A stretch of DNA of 64,000 nucleotides from Pseudomonas mediterranea CFBP 5447 (GCF_000774145.1 NZ_KN322987.1:126756-190755); one strand, 5' to 3'; numbered from the stretch's first letter, positions 50,914 to 60,924 are shown. Notes: a model not told the origin generated them from the letters alone. Program-made: numbers and translations.

Positions 50914-51348
50914 TTAGAACTTGAACGCCTGCCGCCCGATCAGCAGCCACTTGCCATTCTTCTGCTTCTGCCAGATCTGGAAGTTCTCGATTTCAGTCGG
51001 CACGATGTCGGTGCCCTTGATCGCCTGGGCCGAGAAATGGTTGCGCACCAGGGCGGTGTCACCTGACAGGGTGATTTTCTGATTCTTCATTTCCAGGGTC
51101 TTGAACGCGCTCTTGCCGGTTTCGATGTCGGCGATGAAGGCTTGCTTGTCCTGGATGTTGCCGCTGGAGTGACCGTAGGTGAGGTTCTCGGCGGCCAGGG
51201 CCTGCAACTGAGGGATGTCCTTATGCAGCATGGCCTGGGTCAGGTGGTCGACGGCCTGGGCCACGTCTTGCTCGGCTGAAGCAGCGGCGGTGGCTGCGTA
51301 GCCGCCGAACAGGCACAGGAAGCTCATCACCAATGTCGCTTTTTTCAT
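50914..51348 (-). CDS. Secreted NTF2-like / DUF4440-type protein
   Basis: 144 residues from ATG 51348. A signal peptide ends near AAASA. The mature part has the SnoaL/NTF2-like cone pattern of small proteins with a nuclear-transport-factor fold (QDVAQAVDHLTQAMLHKDIPQLQALAAENLTYGHSSG, then the two-strand WQKQKNGKWLLIGRQAF end). Function unknown; such proteins bind small molecules or act as isomerases. Upstream there is a REP pair and the LysR gene is in the other orientation. Confidence 0.75.
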   Translation of the reverse strand: MKKATLVMSFLCLFGGYAATAAASAEQDVAQAVDHLTQAMLHKDIPQLQALAAENLTYGHSSGNIQDKQAFIADIETGKSAFKTLEMKNQKITLSGDTALVRNHFSAQAIKGTDIVPTEIENFQIWQKQKNGKWLLIGRQAFKF

Positions 51349-51486
51349 GGGGGTGTCCTTGTTGTTGTAGGTATGAGGAATGAGTGCTTTGGATTGCACT
51401 CATCTGTCATCGTACAACTACTTTGGGGCGCCGGGATAGATCAGATTCGGATCAACCTGCAATCAGCCACCTTGGAAGCGCTTACT

Positions 51487-51610
51487 TGTGGCGAGGGAGC
51501 TTGCTCCCGCTGGGCCGCGCAGTGGCCCCTGGGACTGGCGCCGGAGTTCATCAGATCGATAACGGCGGGGGTTGCTTCGCAACCCAGCGGGAGCAAGCTC
51601 CCTCGCCACA
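51487..51610. repeat. REP inverted pair (family C)
   Basis: GTGGCGAGGGAGCTTGCTCC with CGCTGGG, and the inverse copy ending in CCTCGCCACA. The remaining flanks of 51349-51638 show no gene. Confidence 0.88.
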
Positions 51611-51638
51611 GGGGATATGCTGGCTGGACACATCCTAG

Positions 51639-52535
51639 TCACAGTCCCTCGCGAACCGCCCCACGAATCCCTTCCAGCAACATGGTGAACGCCGGGTTGT
51701 CATTGTCCTCGCGCCACACCAGATGCAACTCGCTCTGCACCCCTTCGCCCAGATCGATCTCCCGGAACACCACCTGCTTGAACACCACGCTGGTGGCACA
51801 GCGTGGTACCAGCGCCAGTCCCATGCCGGCATTGACCAGTGCCAGGATCGTCAGTGACGACCCCAGCCATTGTACGAATTGCGGCGCGACCCGGGCCGAG
51901 CGGAGCATGCCGGTGAGTAATTCGTTGAAGGGCGGGTAGGCGGAATGGGAATACATCAGGAACGGCTGGCCATCGAGGTCCTGGACACTGACGGATTCGG
52001 CACGGGCCAGCGGATGACCGGCAGGCACCGCCAGCACGAACGGCTCGCGCACCAGGCACTCGGTCGCGTAGCCGGTTTCCAGCAGCGGCGAGCGGACGAT
52101 GCCCAGGTCGATGCGCCGCGCGCGCAAGGCTTCATGCTGCTGGTAGGTGTTCATCTCCGAGAGGACGATTTTCACCTGGGGCTGTTTCAGCCGTGCCTCG
52201 GCGATGACCTTGGGCAGAAACTCATAGACCGCGCTGCCGACGAAGCTGATGGTGACCGAGCCGATGTCGCCCTGGGCGAAGCGCCGGGCGGCCGTGGCGG
52301 CTTGTTGCGCCTGCTCCAGCAGGTTCTGCGCTTCGATGAAAAAAGCCCGGCCGGCGGCGGTGAGGGCAACGCTGCGGGTGCTGCGGGTGAAGAGTTCGAC
52401 GCCCAGGTGATGCTCCAGCAATTGGATCTGCCGGCTCAAGGGCGGCTGGGTCATGTTCAACCGTTCGGCGGCGCGGCGGAAATTGAGTTCCGTCGCGACC
52501 GTGGTAAAGCAGCGCAGCTGGGCCAGTTCAAACAT
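51639..52535 (-). CDS. LysR family regulator of the sugar-acid module
   Basis: 298 residues from ATG 52535. LysR helix-turn-helix: ATELNFRRAAERLNMTQPPLSRQIQLLEHHLG. The rest is the effector domain. It is divergent from the MFS/glucarate-dehydratase operon, with an inverted repeat of LysR type overlapping its own start (52535-52559), so it probably senses a sugar acid and controls that operon. Effector identity is inferred only. Confidence 0.93.
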   Translation of the reverse strand: MFELAQLRCFTTVATELNFRRAAERLNMTQPPLSRQIQLLEHHLGVELFTRSTRSVALTAAGRAFFIEAQNLLEQAQQAATAARRFAQGDIGSVTISFVGSAVYEFLPKVIAEARLKQPQVKIVLSEMNTYQQHEALRARRIDLGIVRSPLLETGYATECLVREPFVLAVPAGHPLARAESVSVQDLDGQPFLMYSHSAYPPFNELLTGMLRSARVAPQFVQWLGSSLTILALVNAGMGLALVPRCATSVVFKQVVFREIDLGEGVQSELHLVWREDNDNPAFTMLLEGIRGAVREGL

Positions 52536-52559
52536 TGATTCAATCCGGGTATCAATCAA
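52535..52559. promoter_or_regulatory. Putative LysR operator
   Basis: TTGATT-N13-AATCAA, containing TTGAT-N11-ATCAA, lies at the LysR start codon and 84 bases before the MFS gene start. Confidence 0.55.
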
Positions 52560-52642
52560 GTGCCAAGTTAGATTAGACGGGAACAATACACCCCGTCCAT
52601 CATCGAGCCGTTCCCCACAAAAACAACGATTGGGAGGCTCCC

Positions 52643-54040
52643 TTGAATAACGTACCGGACTCCACGCATGACAGTACCCTGGCGCGCGCCGCAGCCAAGG
52701 TCAAACGTCATGTACTGCCCCTGGTGGTGGTGATGTTCATCGTCAACTACATCGACCGGGTCAACATCGGCTTCGTGCGCAGCCACCTGGAAACCGACCT
52801 GGGCATCGGTGCCGCCGCCTATGGCCTTGGCGCCGGGCTGTTCTTCGTCGGCTACGCGCTGTTCGAAGTGCCGTCCAACATGCTGCTGCAACGCTACGGC
52901 GCCCGCGCCTGGCTGACGCGGATCATGTTCACCTGGGGCGCGGCGGCGATGGCCATGGCTTTCGTGCGCGGTGAAACCAGCTTCTACGTGCTGCGCTTCA
53001 TTCTCGGCGCGGCGGAAGCGGGCTTCTTTCCCGGCATCATCTACTACTTCACCCAGTGGTTGCCGGCCAACGAGCGCGGCAAGGCGATGGCGATCTTCCT
53101 CAGCGGTTCGGCCATCGCTTCAGTGATCTCCGGGCCGGTGTCCGGCGCGCTGTTGCACGTCAGCGGCATGGGCCTGCATGGCTGGCAGTGGATGTTCCTG
53201 ATCGAAGGCTTTGCCTCCATCGTGCTGTGCGGGTTCGTCTGGTTCTGGCTGCAATCGCACCCCAACCAGGCGAAATGGCTGACGGCCGAAGAGAAAGCCG
53301 TGTTGACCGCGACGATTGCCGAAGAACAACGGGCCCGGGAAGCCGCCCAGGTGGTCAAGCCATCGATGTTCAAGCTGCTCGCCGACCGGCAGATCGCGCT
53401 GTTCTGTTTCATCTATTTCTCCATCGCCCTGACGATCTACGGCGCCACGTTCTGGCTGCCGAGCATGATCAGGAAAATGGGCAGCCTGGGAGATTTCCAG
53501 GTCGGTCTGCTCAACTCCATTCCGTGGATCATTTCCATCGTGGCGATGTACGGCTTCGCAGCCCTGGCCGGCAAATGGAAATTCCAGCAGGCGTGGGTGG
53601 CGGCGACGCTGGTGATCGCGGCGTTCGGCATGTTCATGTCCACCACCGGCGGGCCGGTCTTCGCCTTCGTCGCCATCTGTTTCGCGGCCATCGGTTTCAA
53701 GGCCGCGTCGGCGCTGTTCTGGCCGATTCCCCAGGGTTACCTGGACGCCCGCATCGCGGCGGCGGTGATTGCCCTGATCAACTCCATCGGCAACCTCGGC
53801 GGCTTCGTCGCACCGACGGCGTTCGGTTTCCTGGAGCAGACCACCGGCTCCATCGAGGGCGGCCTGTATGGCCTGGCGATTACCTCGCTGGTCGCCGCCG
53901 TGGTGATCTTCTTCGCCCGTACCTCACCGGGGCGCGACACGCCCAACTCATTGTCCGGCAAGCGTGAAACCGTCGCGCAGGCCCATCCACCGGAAAACAC
54001 CCAAGCCCTGAACCCTGGCCTATCGGGAGCCGCTGTATGA
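52643..54040 (+). CDS. MFS anion:cation symporter, sugar-acid uptake
   Basis: 465 residues from TTG 52643; GGGAGG lies five bases upstream, and no ATG is in frame early. There are about 12 hydrophobic helices, with YIDRVNIGFVRSHLETDLG in the first, a typical signature of the ACS family (galactonate/glucarate/phthalate transporters), and the ALFEVPSNMLLQRYGARAW loop. The stop overlaps the enolase-superfamily gene (ATGA). Uptake of glucarate or a related aldarate/aldonate is inferred. Confidence 0.9.
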   Translation: MNNVPDSTHDSTLARAAAKVKRHVLPLVVVMFIVNYIDRVNIGFVRSHLETDLGIGAAAYGLGAGLFFVGYALFEVPSNMLLQRYGARAWLTRIMFTWGAAAMAMAFVRGETSFYVLRFILGAAEAGFFPGIIYYFTQWLPANERGKAMAIFLSGSAIASVISGPVSGALLHVSGMGLHGWQWMFLIEGFASIVLCGFVWFWLQSHPNQAKWLTAEEKAVLTATIAEEQRAREAAQVVKPSMFKLLADRQIALFCFIYFSIALTIYGATFWLPSMIRKMGSLGDFQVGLLNSIPWIISIVAMYGFAALAGKWKFQQAWVAATLVIAAFGMFMSTTGGPVFAFVAICFAAIGFKAASALFWPIPQGYLDARIAAAVIALINSIGNLGGFVAPTAFGFLEQTTGSIEGGLYGLAITSLVAAVVIFFARTSPGRDTPNSLSGKRETVAQAHPPENTQALNPGLSGAAV

Positions 54041-55311
54041 AGATCAAACGCGTCACCGTCACCCCCATTGCCTTTCGCGATCCGCCATTGCTCAACGCCA
54101 GCGGCATTCATGAGCCGTTCGCGCTGCGCTCGATCATCGAGATCGAGAGTGACAACGGCTACATCGGTCTGGGCGAGAGCTACGGCGATGCGCCGGCCCT
54201 GGCGATCCAGCAACAACTGCAGGACCAACTGATCGGCCTGGACCCGTTCAATCTCAACCAGTTGCGGGCCATCGTCCAGGCCACCGTCGCCGCGCAGCGG
54301 CCCGCCAGTGTCGCTGGCGCCGAACTGGCGCCGGGCTCCCATGCGAGCAAGGCGGTGAGCAACGCGTACTCGGCATTCGAAGTGGCCTGCCTGGACCTGC
54401 AGGCCCACTACCTGAACGTGCCGCTGGTGGATCTGCTGGGCGGGGCGATTCGCGAGGAAATCCCGTTCAGCGCCTACCTGTTCTTCAAGTACGCCGAGCA
54501 CATCGACTCGCCGTATCCGCCGGACAGCTGGGGCGAGGCGCTGAATGAACAGCAGATCGTCGCCCAGGCCCGGCGCATGATCAGCGACTACGGTTTCAAG
54601 AGCATCAAGCTCAAGGCCGGCGCATTGGAGCCGGAGCATGAAGTGGCGTGCATCAAGGCGCTGAAGCAGGCGTTTCCCGGCTACCCGTTGCGCATCGACC
54701 CGAATGCCAACTGGTCGCTGGAAACCTCCATTCGCATGGCCGAACTGCTCGGCGACGACCTGCAGTATTACGAAGACCCGACACCGGGACTGGAGGGCAT
54801 GTCCGAGCTGCACAAGCGCACCGGCCTGCCGTTGGCGACCAACATGGTGGTCACCGATTTCGATGAATTCCGCCGCAGCGTGGCGCTGAACAGCGTGCAG
54901 ATCGTATTGGCCGATCATCATTACTGGGGCGGCCTGCGGGACACCCAGGCGTTGGCGAAAATGTGCGACACCTTTGGCCTCGGCGTGTCGATGCATTCGA
55001 ACTCGCACCTGGGCATCAGCCTCATGGCCATGGCCCACGTGGCGGCCGCGGTGCCGAACCTGGATTACGCCTGCGACACCCATTATCCGTGGCAGGAGCC
55101 GGATGAGGAGGTGATCAAGGGCGGCAAGCTGCCGATTGTCGACGGCTGCGTGAAGATCACCCGGGCACCGGGACTCGGGCTGGAGCTGGACCGGGATCAA
55201 CTGGGCATGCTGCATGAACAGTTCCTGCGTTGCGGCATTCGCCAGCGCGACGATGTGCGGCAGATGCAGCGCTACCGGCCGGACTGGAAGACCGTCAAGC
55301 CGAGATTCTGA
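54037..55311 (+). CDS. Glucarate dehydratase-like enolase superfamily enzyme
   Basis: 424 residues. An N-terminal capping domain is followed by the enolase-superfamily barrel with the KxK motif in SIKLKAG, metal-ligand region RIDPNANW and YEDPTPG, and the C-terminal catalytic His in MHSNSHLGISL, an arrangement like glucarate dehydratase. It would abstract a proton alpha to a carboxylate and eliminate water from a hexaric acid. Start overlaps the transporter stop (ATGA). Exact sugar acid is not fixed by sequence. Confidence 0.88.
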   Translation: MKIKRVTVTPIAFRDPPLLNASGIHEPFALRSIIEIESDNGYIGLGESYGDAPALAIQQQLQDQLIGLDPFNLNQLRAIVQATVAAQRPASVAGAELAPGSHASKAVSNAYSAFEVACLDLQAHYLNVPLVDLLGGAIREEIPFSAYLFFKYAEHIDSPYPPDSWGEALNEQQIVAQARRMISDYGFKSIKLKAGALEPEHEVACIKALKQAFPGYPLRIDPNANWSLETSIRMAELLGDDLQYYEDPTPGLEGMSELHKRTGLPLATNMVVTDFDEFRRSVALNSVQIVLADHHYWGGLRDTQALAKMCDTFGLGVSMHSNSHLGISLMAMAHVAAAVPNLDYACDTHYPWQEPDEEVIKGGKLPIVDGCVKITRAPGLGLELDRDQLGMLHEQFLRCGIRQRDDVRQMQRYRPDWKTVKPRF

Positions 55312-55678
55312 ACTGAAGCAAGGGGGCCTGCTGCGCAGGCCAGCGGGAGCAAGCTCCCTCGCCACAGGCTCGCATCCGCGCTCAAGAATGAAGGCGAACC
55401 CTGTTTTCGTGGCGAGGGAGCTTGCTCCCGCTGGGCTGCACAGCAGCCCCAAGCCCGGATAACTCGGTATGACTGTCCAATGATCTGATCTGCCCAACCA
55501 CCTTGCGGCCCCCACCCAAAGTACCGCGCCCGTCGGCATGGCAGTCTTACACCCAAACTGCCGCGCCGGACCGGCGCTTCCAAAGCACCCGCCAATTGCC
55601 TCCAAGGCAGCGTATGGCGGGGCCTGCAGCCTTTCGATAATCGCCTCCGACATCCCGTCCCCTGTTGCGGAGCGCGCC
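55312..55678. repeat. REP tail-to-tail pair (family C) plus porin leader region
   Basis: One unit ends 55366 (GCAAGCTCCCTCGCCACA) and the other begins 55411 (GTGGCGAGGGAGCTTGCTCC). Between 55452 and 55678 there is no gene; it likely holds the porin promoter, but no clear consensus is visible. Confidence 0.8.
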
Positions 55679-56863
55679 ATGCACAACAATAAAAATACCC
55701 GTCGCCGTTTTATGCCTGCGGTCATCGCCAGCCTTTCGACCCTCGGCCTGACGCCTTGGGCCCAGGCTGAAATCATGCTGTACGACAAGGACCAGACCAC
55801 CTTTTCCACCGATGGCTACATCAACGCCTTCTACGTCAACAGCGACGTGGACCGGGCGGGGGATCAGTTCGACCGGCGCCAGGCGCGGGTCAAGATGGGT
55901 TTCCTGCCCAACTACCTGGGCTTCAACATGAGCAAGCAGGTCGATGACCTCAAGCTCGGCGCCCGCGCGTCGTTCTGGGTAACCATCAACGACAGCGAGA
56001 CCAACGGTACCGACACCGCCATCGACGTGCGCCAGTTCTACGGCACCGTCGCCAACCCGGAGTGGGGCGAGGTGTTGATCGGCAAGGACTTCGGCCTGTT
56101 CGCTCGTTCCAACATCCTGCTCGACGAATTGCTCGCCGGCTACGGCCAGGTCAGCGACACCCTGGGCCTGGTGGACGGCGGTGGCGTGTCGTTCGGCAAC
56201 ATCGGCAGCGGCTATCCCTATCCGTTCCCGACCTCGCAGATCACCTATCGCACCCCGGTCATGGACGGGCTGCGGGTGGCGGTGGGGATCATGGACCCGG
56301 TGGACACCAACGACAACAGCGCCACCGGCAAGGCCTACCAGGAAAACCCGCGTACCGAGAGCGAGATCACTTACCAGTTCGACCTCGGCGGCGCGAAGAT
56401 CTACAGCTGGCTCAACGGCAGCTACCAGACCTCGGACAACACCGATTCCACCGTCGAATCGGTGACCTCTAAAGGCCTGGGTTATGGCGTGCAGGCGAAG
56501 ATGGGCGGCTTGTCGCTCACCGGCTCCGGGTTCCAGGCCAAGGGCATCAATCCGTTCTTCACCAACAACGCCGGCGAAGCCACGTTGCGCAACGTCGACA
56601 GCAAGGGCTATCTGTTGCAAGGCTCGTACAAGCTGGGCAAGAACCGCCTGGCGCTGTCCTATGGCAAGACCGATGACGACGGCAACGGCGTGGTGGGCAG
56701 CGGTGCCGATTACGAAACCCGCGGCATTGCGCTGTTCCATGACGTCAACGACAACCTCAAGCTCGTGGCCGAGTACAACCAGTTCGAAATCAACGGCCAC
56801 GATACCAGCGCGCAGAATGAAGACACCGATACGTTTGCGGTGGGGGCTGTGTTGACCTGGTAA
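55679..56863 (+). CDS. Outer membrane porin
   Basis: 394 residues from ATG 55679 (GGAGC upstream); the longer in-frame start is unsupported. A signal peptide ends in PWAQA. The mature part alternates polar and aromatic strands typical of a 16-strand general porin (GYINAFYVNSDVDRAGDQF at the start, TFAVGAVLTW at the end), with the LADEL-type constriction region visible in NILLDELLAG. It may serve uptake of sugar acids for the adjacent transporter and dehydratase. It is not OprD-like in sequence. Confidence 0.85.
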   Translation: MHNNKNTRRRFMPAVIASLSTLGLTPWAQAEIMLYDKDQTTFSTDGYINAFYVNSDVDRAGDQFDRRQARVKMGFLPNYLGFNMSKQVDDLKLGARASFWVTINDSETNGTDTAIDVRQFYGTVANPEWGEVLIGKDFGLFARSNILLDELLAGYGQVSDTLGLVDGGGVSFGNIGSGYPYPFPTSQITYRTPVMDGLRVAVGIMDPVDTNDNSATGKAYQENPRTESEITYQFDLGGAKIYSWLNGSYQTSDNTDSTVESVTSKGLGYGVQAKMGGLSLTGSGFQAKGINPFFTNNAGEATLRNVDSKGYLLQGSYKLGKNRLALSYGKTDDDGNGVVGSGADYETRGIALFHDVNDNLKLVAEYNQFEINGHDTSAQNEDTDTFAVGAVLTW

Positions 56864-56884
56864 TACCTAAGGCAACACAACCCC

Positions 56885-57011
56885 TGTGGCGAGGGGATTT
56901 ATCCCCGCTGGGCTGCGAAGCAGCCCCTTTTTCAGTCACCCAGATTTGTGTCGACTGAACTGTTTTCTGGGGCCGCTCCGCGACCCAGCGGGGATAAATC
57001 CCCTCGCCACA
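56885..57011. repeat. REP inverted pair (family B)
   Basis: GTGGCGAGGGGATTTATCCC, then CGCTGGGCTGCGAAGCAGCC, and the inverse copy ending CCCCTCGCCAC, after the porin gene. The gap 57012-57178 shows no gene. Confidence 0.88.
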
Positions 57012-57178
57012 AAGGTGTTCCAGCTTAGGTCAGTGTTTTTGTGGTGGCCCCAGCCGTGCGCATCGCGGCCCGGGCCGCCACCGTTCTCATCCCATGGAAG
57101 CGCACACCCGCTACCCAAGTAGCATTCGTGGGCCCGGCGCGGCTTCGTACACTCAAGGCTCCTGTCACGGAGGCGAAG

Positions 57179-58342
57179 ATGCAGCAGGCCCAGAGCGAAG
57201 GCGTGGTAAGCGCGATGTCCCAGGCAACGGATGTCGAGCAAGTGGCTCAGGAACTGGCGCGGCAGTTGCTGCATCCGTACCTGGGCTTCGTGTTGTTTTT
57301 CTGTTCCGCCGAATACGATCTGCCGGCCCTTGGCCAGGCACTGTCCCAGAGCTTCGGCGGGATTCGCCTGGTGGGTTGCACCAGCGCCGGGGAAATCACC
57401 GCCCAGGGTTATGGTCGCAACTGCGTGACCGCGGTGGGGTTCGACCACCGGCACTTTTCCATTGCCGCCGAGTTGATCGGTGAAATGGGCGACTTCAGCC
57501 TGATCGACGCCCAGCAGATGGTCGAACGCCTGGCGAGCGGCTGCCGCAGTAATGCCCTGGCACCGATCAAGGGCCACAGCTTCGCACTGACCCTGCTCGA
57601 CGGCCTCTCCAGCCGCGAAGAGATGGTGCTCGCGGCGTTGAGTGCCGCCCTGGGCGACATCCCGCATTTTGGCGGTTCGGCCGGCGACGATAACTACCTG
57701 ACCCACACCCACGTGTACTTCGAAGGCCAGTTCCACAGCGGCGCGGCCGTGGTGGTGCTGATCAATACCTGGCTGGAATTCGAGGTGTTCACCACTCATC
57801 ACGTCCTGCCCCGGGAAGAGAAACTGGTGGTGACCGGCGCCGACAGCACTTCGCGCCGGGTCTATGAACTCAATGCCGAACCGGCCGCCGAGGAATACGC
57901 GCGGCTTATCGGCGTGCCGGTGAGCGCCCTCGACTATCGGGTGTTCGCCGCCCATCCGTTGGCGGTGCGCATCAACGACCAGTACTACGTGCGGGCCGTC
58001 CAACAGGTGCACCCGGACCTGAGCCTGAGTTTCTACTGCGCGGTGGAGAACGGCATCGTCCTCACGGCCATGACCCCGGGGCCCTTGCTGAACAACCTGG
58101 AAAACCTCTTCGACGGCTTGCAGGCGCGTCTCGGCGATCTGTTGCTGACCATCGGCTGCGACTGTTTCCTCAGGCGCCTGGAGCTGGAAGACCGCGGTGG
58201 CCTGGAACAGATCGGCCAGTTCCTGCGCAAACAACGGGTGATGGGGTTCAACACCTATGGAGAACAGTTCAATGGCATGCACATCAACCAGACCTTTACC
58301 GGAGTTGCCATTGCCCGACATCGCGTCCCCGGCCATCGCTGA
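57179..58342 (+). CDS. nosP: NosP-like FIST-domain sensor
   Basis: 387 residues from ATG 57179, which has GGAGG at ideal distance. The sequence is FIST N-terminal domain (LVGCTSAGEITAQGYGRN) and FIST C-terminal domain (FYCAVENGIVLTAMTPG), in order. In P. aeruginosa the FIST protein next to the hybrid kinase NahK is NosP, a haem-based nitric oxide sensor that inhibits NahK. The same gene pair and overlap are seen here, so that role is proposed; haem ligands cannot be proved from sequence. Confidence 0.82.
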   Translation: MQQAQSEGVVSAMSQATDVEQVAQELARQLLHPYLGFVLFFCSAEYDLPALGQALSQSFGGIRLVGCTSAGEITAQGYGRNCVTAVGFDHRHFSIAAELIGEMGDFSLIDAQQMVERLASGCRSNALAPIKGHSFALTLLDGLSSREEMVLAALSAALGDIPHFGGSAGDDNYLTHTHVYFEGQFHSGAAVVVLINTWLEFEVFTTHHVLPREEKLVVTGADSTSRRVYELNAEPAAEEYARLIGVPVSALDYRVFAAHPLAVRINDQYYVRAVQQVHPDLSLSFYCAVENGIVLTAMTPGPLLNNLENLFDGLQARLGDLLLTIGCDCFLRRLELEDRGGLEQIGQFLRKQRVMGFNTYGEQFNGMHINQTFTGVAIARHRVPGHR

Positions 58343-60914
58343 TCTGCAGGCGCAGATTGCCGGACTGCAGCACGAAAACCGCAAGTTGCGGCGCATCAAT
58401 GCAGCGCTGATCGAACGGGTGGAGTCCGGCGTGACCCGGGGCAGCGACCCGTATGCGGCGTTCCAGCATTCGGTGGTGCTGGCCGAGCAGGTGCGCGAAC
58501 GCACCGATGCGTTGAACCAGGCCATGGCCGAGCTCAAGGCCGGCAATCATTTACTCGGTGAGGCTCGGCTGCGGGCGGAAACGGCCCATCGGCACCTGAT
58601 CGACGCCATCGAGAGCATTTCCGATGCATTCGTGCTGTTCGACGCGCAACAGCGCATTGTCCTGTTCAACAGCCGCTTCAAGGCATTCTGGGCCCACAGT
58701 CGGGTGCGCATCATGGCCGGGATGCGCCTGGGCGAAGTCAAGCGCCTGATGACCGCCAACGGACTGTTCAGCGAGGAAAACCGCGGCCAGGATGACGAGC
58801 ATGTGCTGTACCGCTTGCAGAACGGTCGCTGGTTGCAGGTCAGCGAGCGGCCGACCCAGGAGGGTGGGCGGGTGATCCTGTTCACCGACATCACCGACGT
58901 CAAGCTCAGTGAGACCGTGCGCCGCGAGCAGGCCATCGCGCAGAAGTCCCACCTGTTGCAGCGCGCGGTGGACAACCTCTCCCAGGGCGTGGCGATGGTC
59001 AACGCCCAGGGCGTGCTGGAGTTGTGGAACCGGCGCTTCCTGGAGCTCAGCGGCCTGGCTCCGGTGGCGGCTCACCGGCCGTTCAACGAAGTGATTGCCG
59101 ACAGCGAACTGCAACTGTTGACCCCGGCCAGCCGTGACAGCAACGGTCGGTTGATTCATGAACGCGAGCAGCGCCTCTCCGATGGCCGGGTCCTGGAAAT
59201 CCGCACCCATCCGCTGCCCACCGGTGGCTACGTCAACACCTTCACCGACATCACCGAGCGCTACCAGCACGCCGAGGCGTTGAGCGAAAGCGAGCGCTGG
59301 ATCCGCCTGATTACCGACCATGTGCCGGCACTGATCGCCTACCTCAATGCCGACCTGGTCTATGAATTCACCAACAAGGTCTACGAACAGTGGTATTGCT
59401 GGCCCCGTGGCGTGATGCTCGGCCAGAGCCTGCGCGAAGCCCACAGCGAGCAGCATTACCAGCGCCTGGAAGCCTACGTGGCCCGGGCCCTCGCCGGGGA
59501 GAGCGTGACGTTCGAGTTCGCCGAAACCAACATCAACAACCAGGAACGCTACATGTTGCGTTCCTACGTGCCGAACCGCCTGGCCAATGGCGAGGTGGTG
59601 GGGATCTTCGTGCTGATCCGCGACATCACCGAACGGCGCCGCACCGCCGAGGCGCTGCACCAGGCCTATCAGAACCTGGAACAGCGGGTCCAGGAGCGCA
59701 CGGCGGAACTGACCACGCTCAACGAACAGCTGTTGCGCGAGATCGACGAGCGCAGCCGCGTGGAACTGCGCCTGCGTGAAGCCAAGCGCGAGGCCGAGCA
59801 GGCCAACCTGTCGAAGACCAAGTTCCTGGCGGCAGTCAGCCACGATCTGCTGCAGCCGCTCAACGCCGCACGATTGTTCACCAGTGCCTTGCTCGAACGG
59901 CGTGAGCCGGTGGCGAATGCGCACCTGGTGCGCAACGTCAGCAACTCCTTGCAGGACGTGGAGAACCTGCTGGGTACCCTGGTGGACATCTCCAAGCTCG
60001 ATGCCGGGGTGATCAAGGCGGACATTGCGCCGTTCGCCCTCAGCGAGTTGCTCGGCAACCTGGCCGCCGAATACGCCCAGGTCGCCCGCAGTGAAGGGCT
60101 GGCGCTGCGCTTCGTGCCGTGTTCGGTGCTGGTACGCAGTGATATGCAACTGCTCGCCCGGATCCTGCGCAACCTGCTGAGCAATGCCATCCGCTACACC
60201 CCCAGCGGTCGGGTGGTGTTGGGGTGCCGGCGCCAGGGGCAGCGGGTGTCGATCCAGGTCTGGGACTCCGGCATCGGCATTGCCGAAGATCGCCTGGAGG
60301 AGATATTCCAGGAGTTCAAGCGCGGCGATGTGCAGCGTCCCGACCAGGATCGCGGGTTGGGCCTGGGCCTGGCGATTGTCGAGAAGATCGCCGGGATCCT
60401 CGGCCACCGGGTCCAGGTGCGCTCGTGGCCGGGCAAAGGCTCGATGTTCGCCATCGACGTACCGCTGAGCGCCACTGCGCCCAAGCCGGTGCCGTGCGTG
60501 GACATGAGCGAGCCGATGCTCGAGCGCTTGCGCGGAGCGCGGATCTGGGTGCTGGATAACGACGCGGCGATCTGCGCGGGTATGCGTACGTTGCTGGAAG
60601 GCTGGGGCTGTCGGGTCGTCACCGCGCTGTCGGAGCAGGACCTGGCGCGCCAGGTGGACACCGATCACGCCGAGGTGGACCTGTTGATCGCCGACTATCA
60701 CCTGGACAACGACCAGAACGGCGTTGACGCCGTGGCCCGGATCAACGCCCGTCGCCGCTCAGCGATCCCGGCAATGCTGATCACCGCCAACTACAGCAAC
60801 GAACTCAAGCAGCAGATCCGCGAGCGCGGGCACACCCTGATGCACAAGCCGGTGCGGCCGATGAAACTGAAGATTGCGATGAGTCATTTGCTGGCTCGTT
60901 CCGACAATCATTGA
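58257..60914 (+). CDS. nahK: NahK-like hybrid sensor histidine kinase
   Basis: 885 residues from 58257; ATG 58272 has a better ribosome site (GGAG) and would overlap nosP by 71 bases. The chain has a short coiled coil, three PAS domains (ISDAFVLFDAQQRIVLFNS; LSQGVAMVNAQGVLELWN; PALIAYLNADLVYEFTN), a coiled-coil linker, the H-box with His529 in AAVSHDLLQPLNAAR, an ATPase domain (NLLSNAIRYT, DSGIGI), and a C-terminal receiver with Asp813 in LLIADYHL. All key residues are present. In Pseudomonas NahK acts downstream of NosP in a c-di-GMP related phosphorelay. Confidence 0.85.
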   Translation: MENSSMACTSTRPLPELPLPDIASPAIADLQAQIAGLQHENRKLRRINAALIERVESGVTRGSDPYAAFQHSVVLAEQVRERTDALNQAMAELKAGNHLLGEARLRAETAHRHLIDAIESISDAFVLFDAQQRIVLFNSRFKAFWAHSRVRIMAGMRLGEVKRLMTANGLFSEENRGQDDEHVLYRLQNGRWLQVSERPTQEGGRVILFTDITDVKLSETVRREQAIAQKSHLLQRAVDNLSQGVAMVNAQGVLELWNRRFLELSGLAPVAAHRPFNEVIADSELQLLTPASRDSNGRLIHEREQRLSDGRVLEIRTHPLPTGGYVNTFTDITERYQHAEALSESERWIRLITDHVPALIAYLNADLVYEFTNKVYEQWYCWPRGVMLGQSLREAHSEQHYQRLEAYVARALAGESVTFEFAETNINNQERYMLRSYVPNRLANGEVVGIFVLIRDITERRRTAEALHQAYQNLEQRVQERTAELTTLNEQLLREIDERSRVELRLREAKREAEQANLSKTKFLAAVSHDLLQPLNAARLFTSALLERREPVANAHLVRNVSNSLQDVENLLGTLVDISKLDAGVIKADIAPFALSELLGNLAAEYAQVARSEGLALRFVPCSVLVRSDMQLLARILRNLLSNAIRYTPSGRVVLGCRRQGQRVSIQVWDSGIGIAEDRLEEIFQEFKRGDVQRPDQDRGLGLGLAIVEKIAGILGHRVQVRSWPGKGSMFAIDVPLSATAPKPVPCVDMSEPMLERLRGARIWVLDNDAAICAGMRTLLEGWGCRVVTALSEQDLARQVDTDHAEVDLLIADYHLDNDQNGVDAVARINARRRSAIPAMLITANYSNELKQQIRERGHTLMHKPVRPMKLKIAMSHLLARSDNH

Positions 60915-60924
60915 ACTGGACACT

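Noticed and set aside
53737..55809. Minus-strand ORF of 690 residues over the MFS and glucarate dehydratase genes
   Set aside because: It spans two clear genes and REPs in antisense; no recognisable domain.
58551..60701. Minus-strand ORF of 716 residues over nahK
   Set aside because: Pure shadow of a PAS/kinase gene with no domain of its own.
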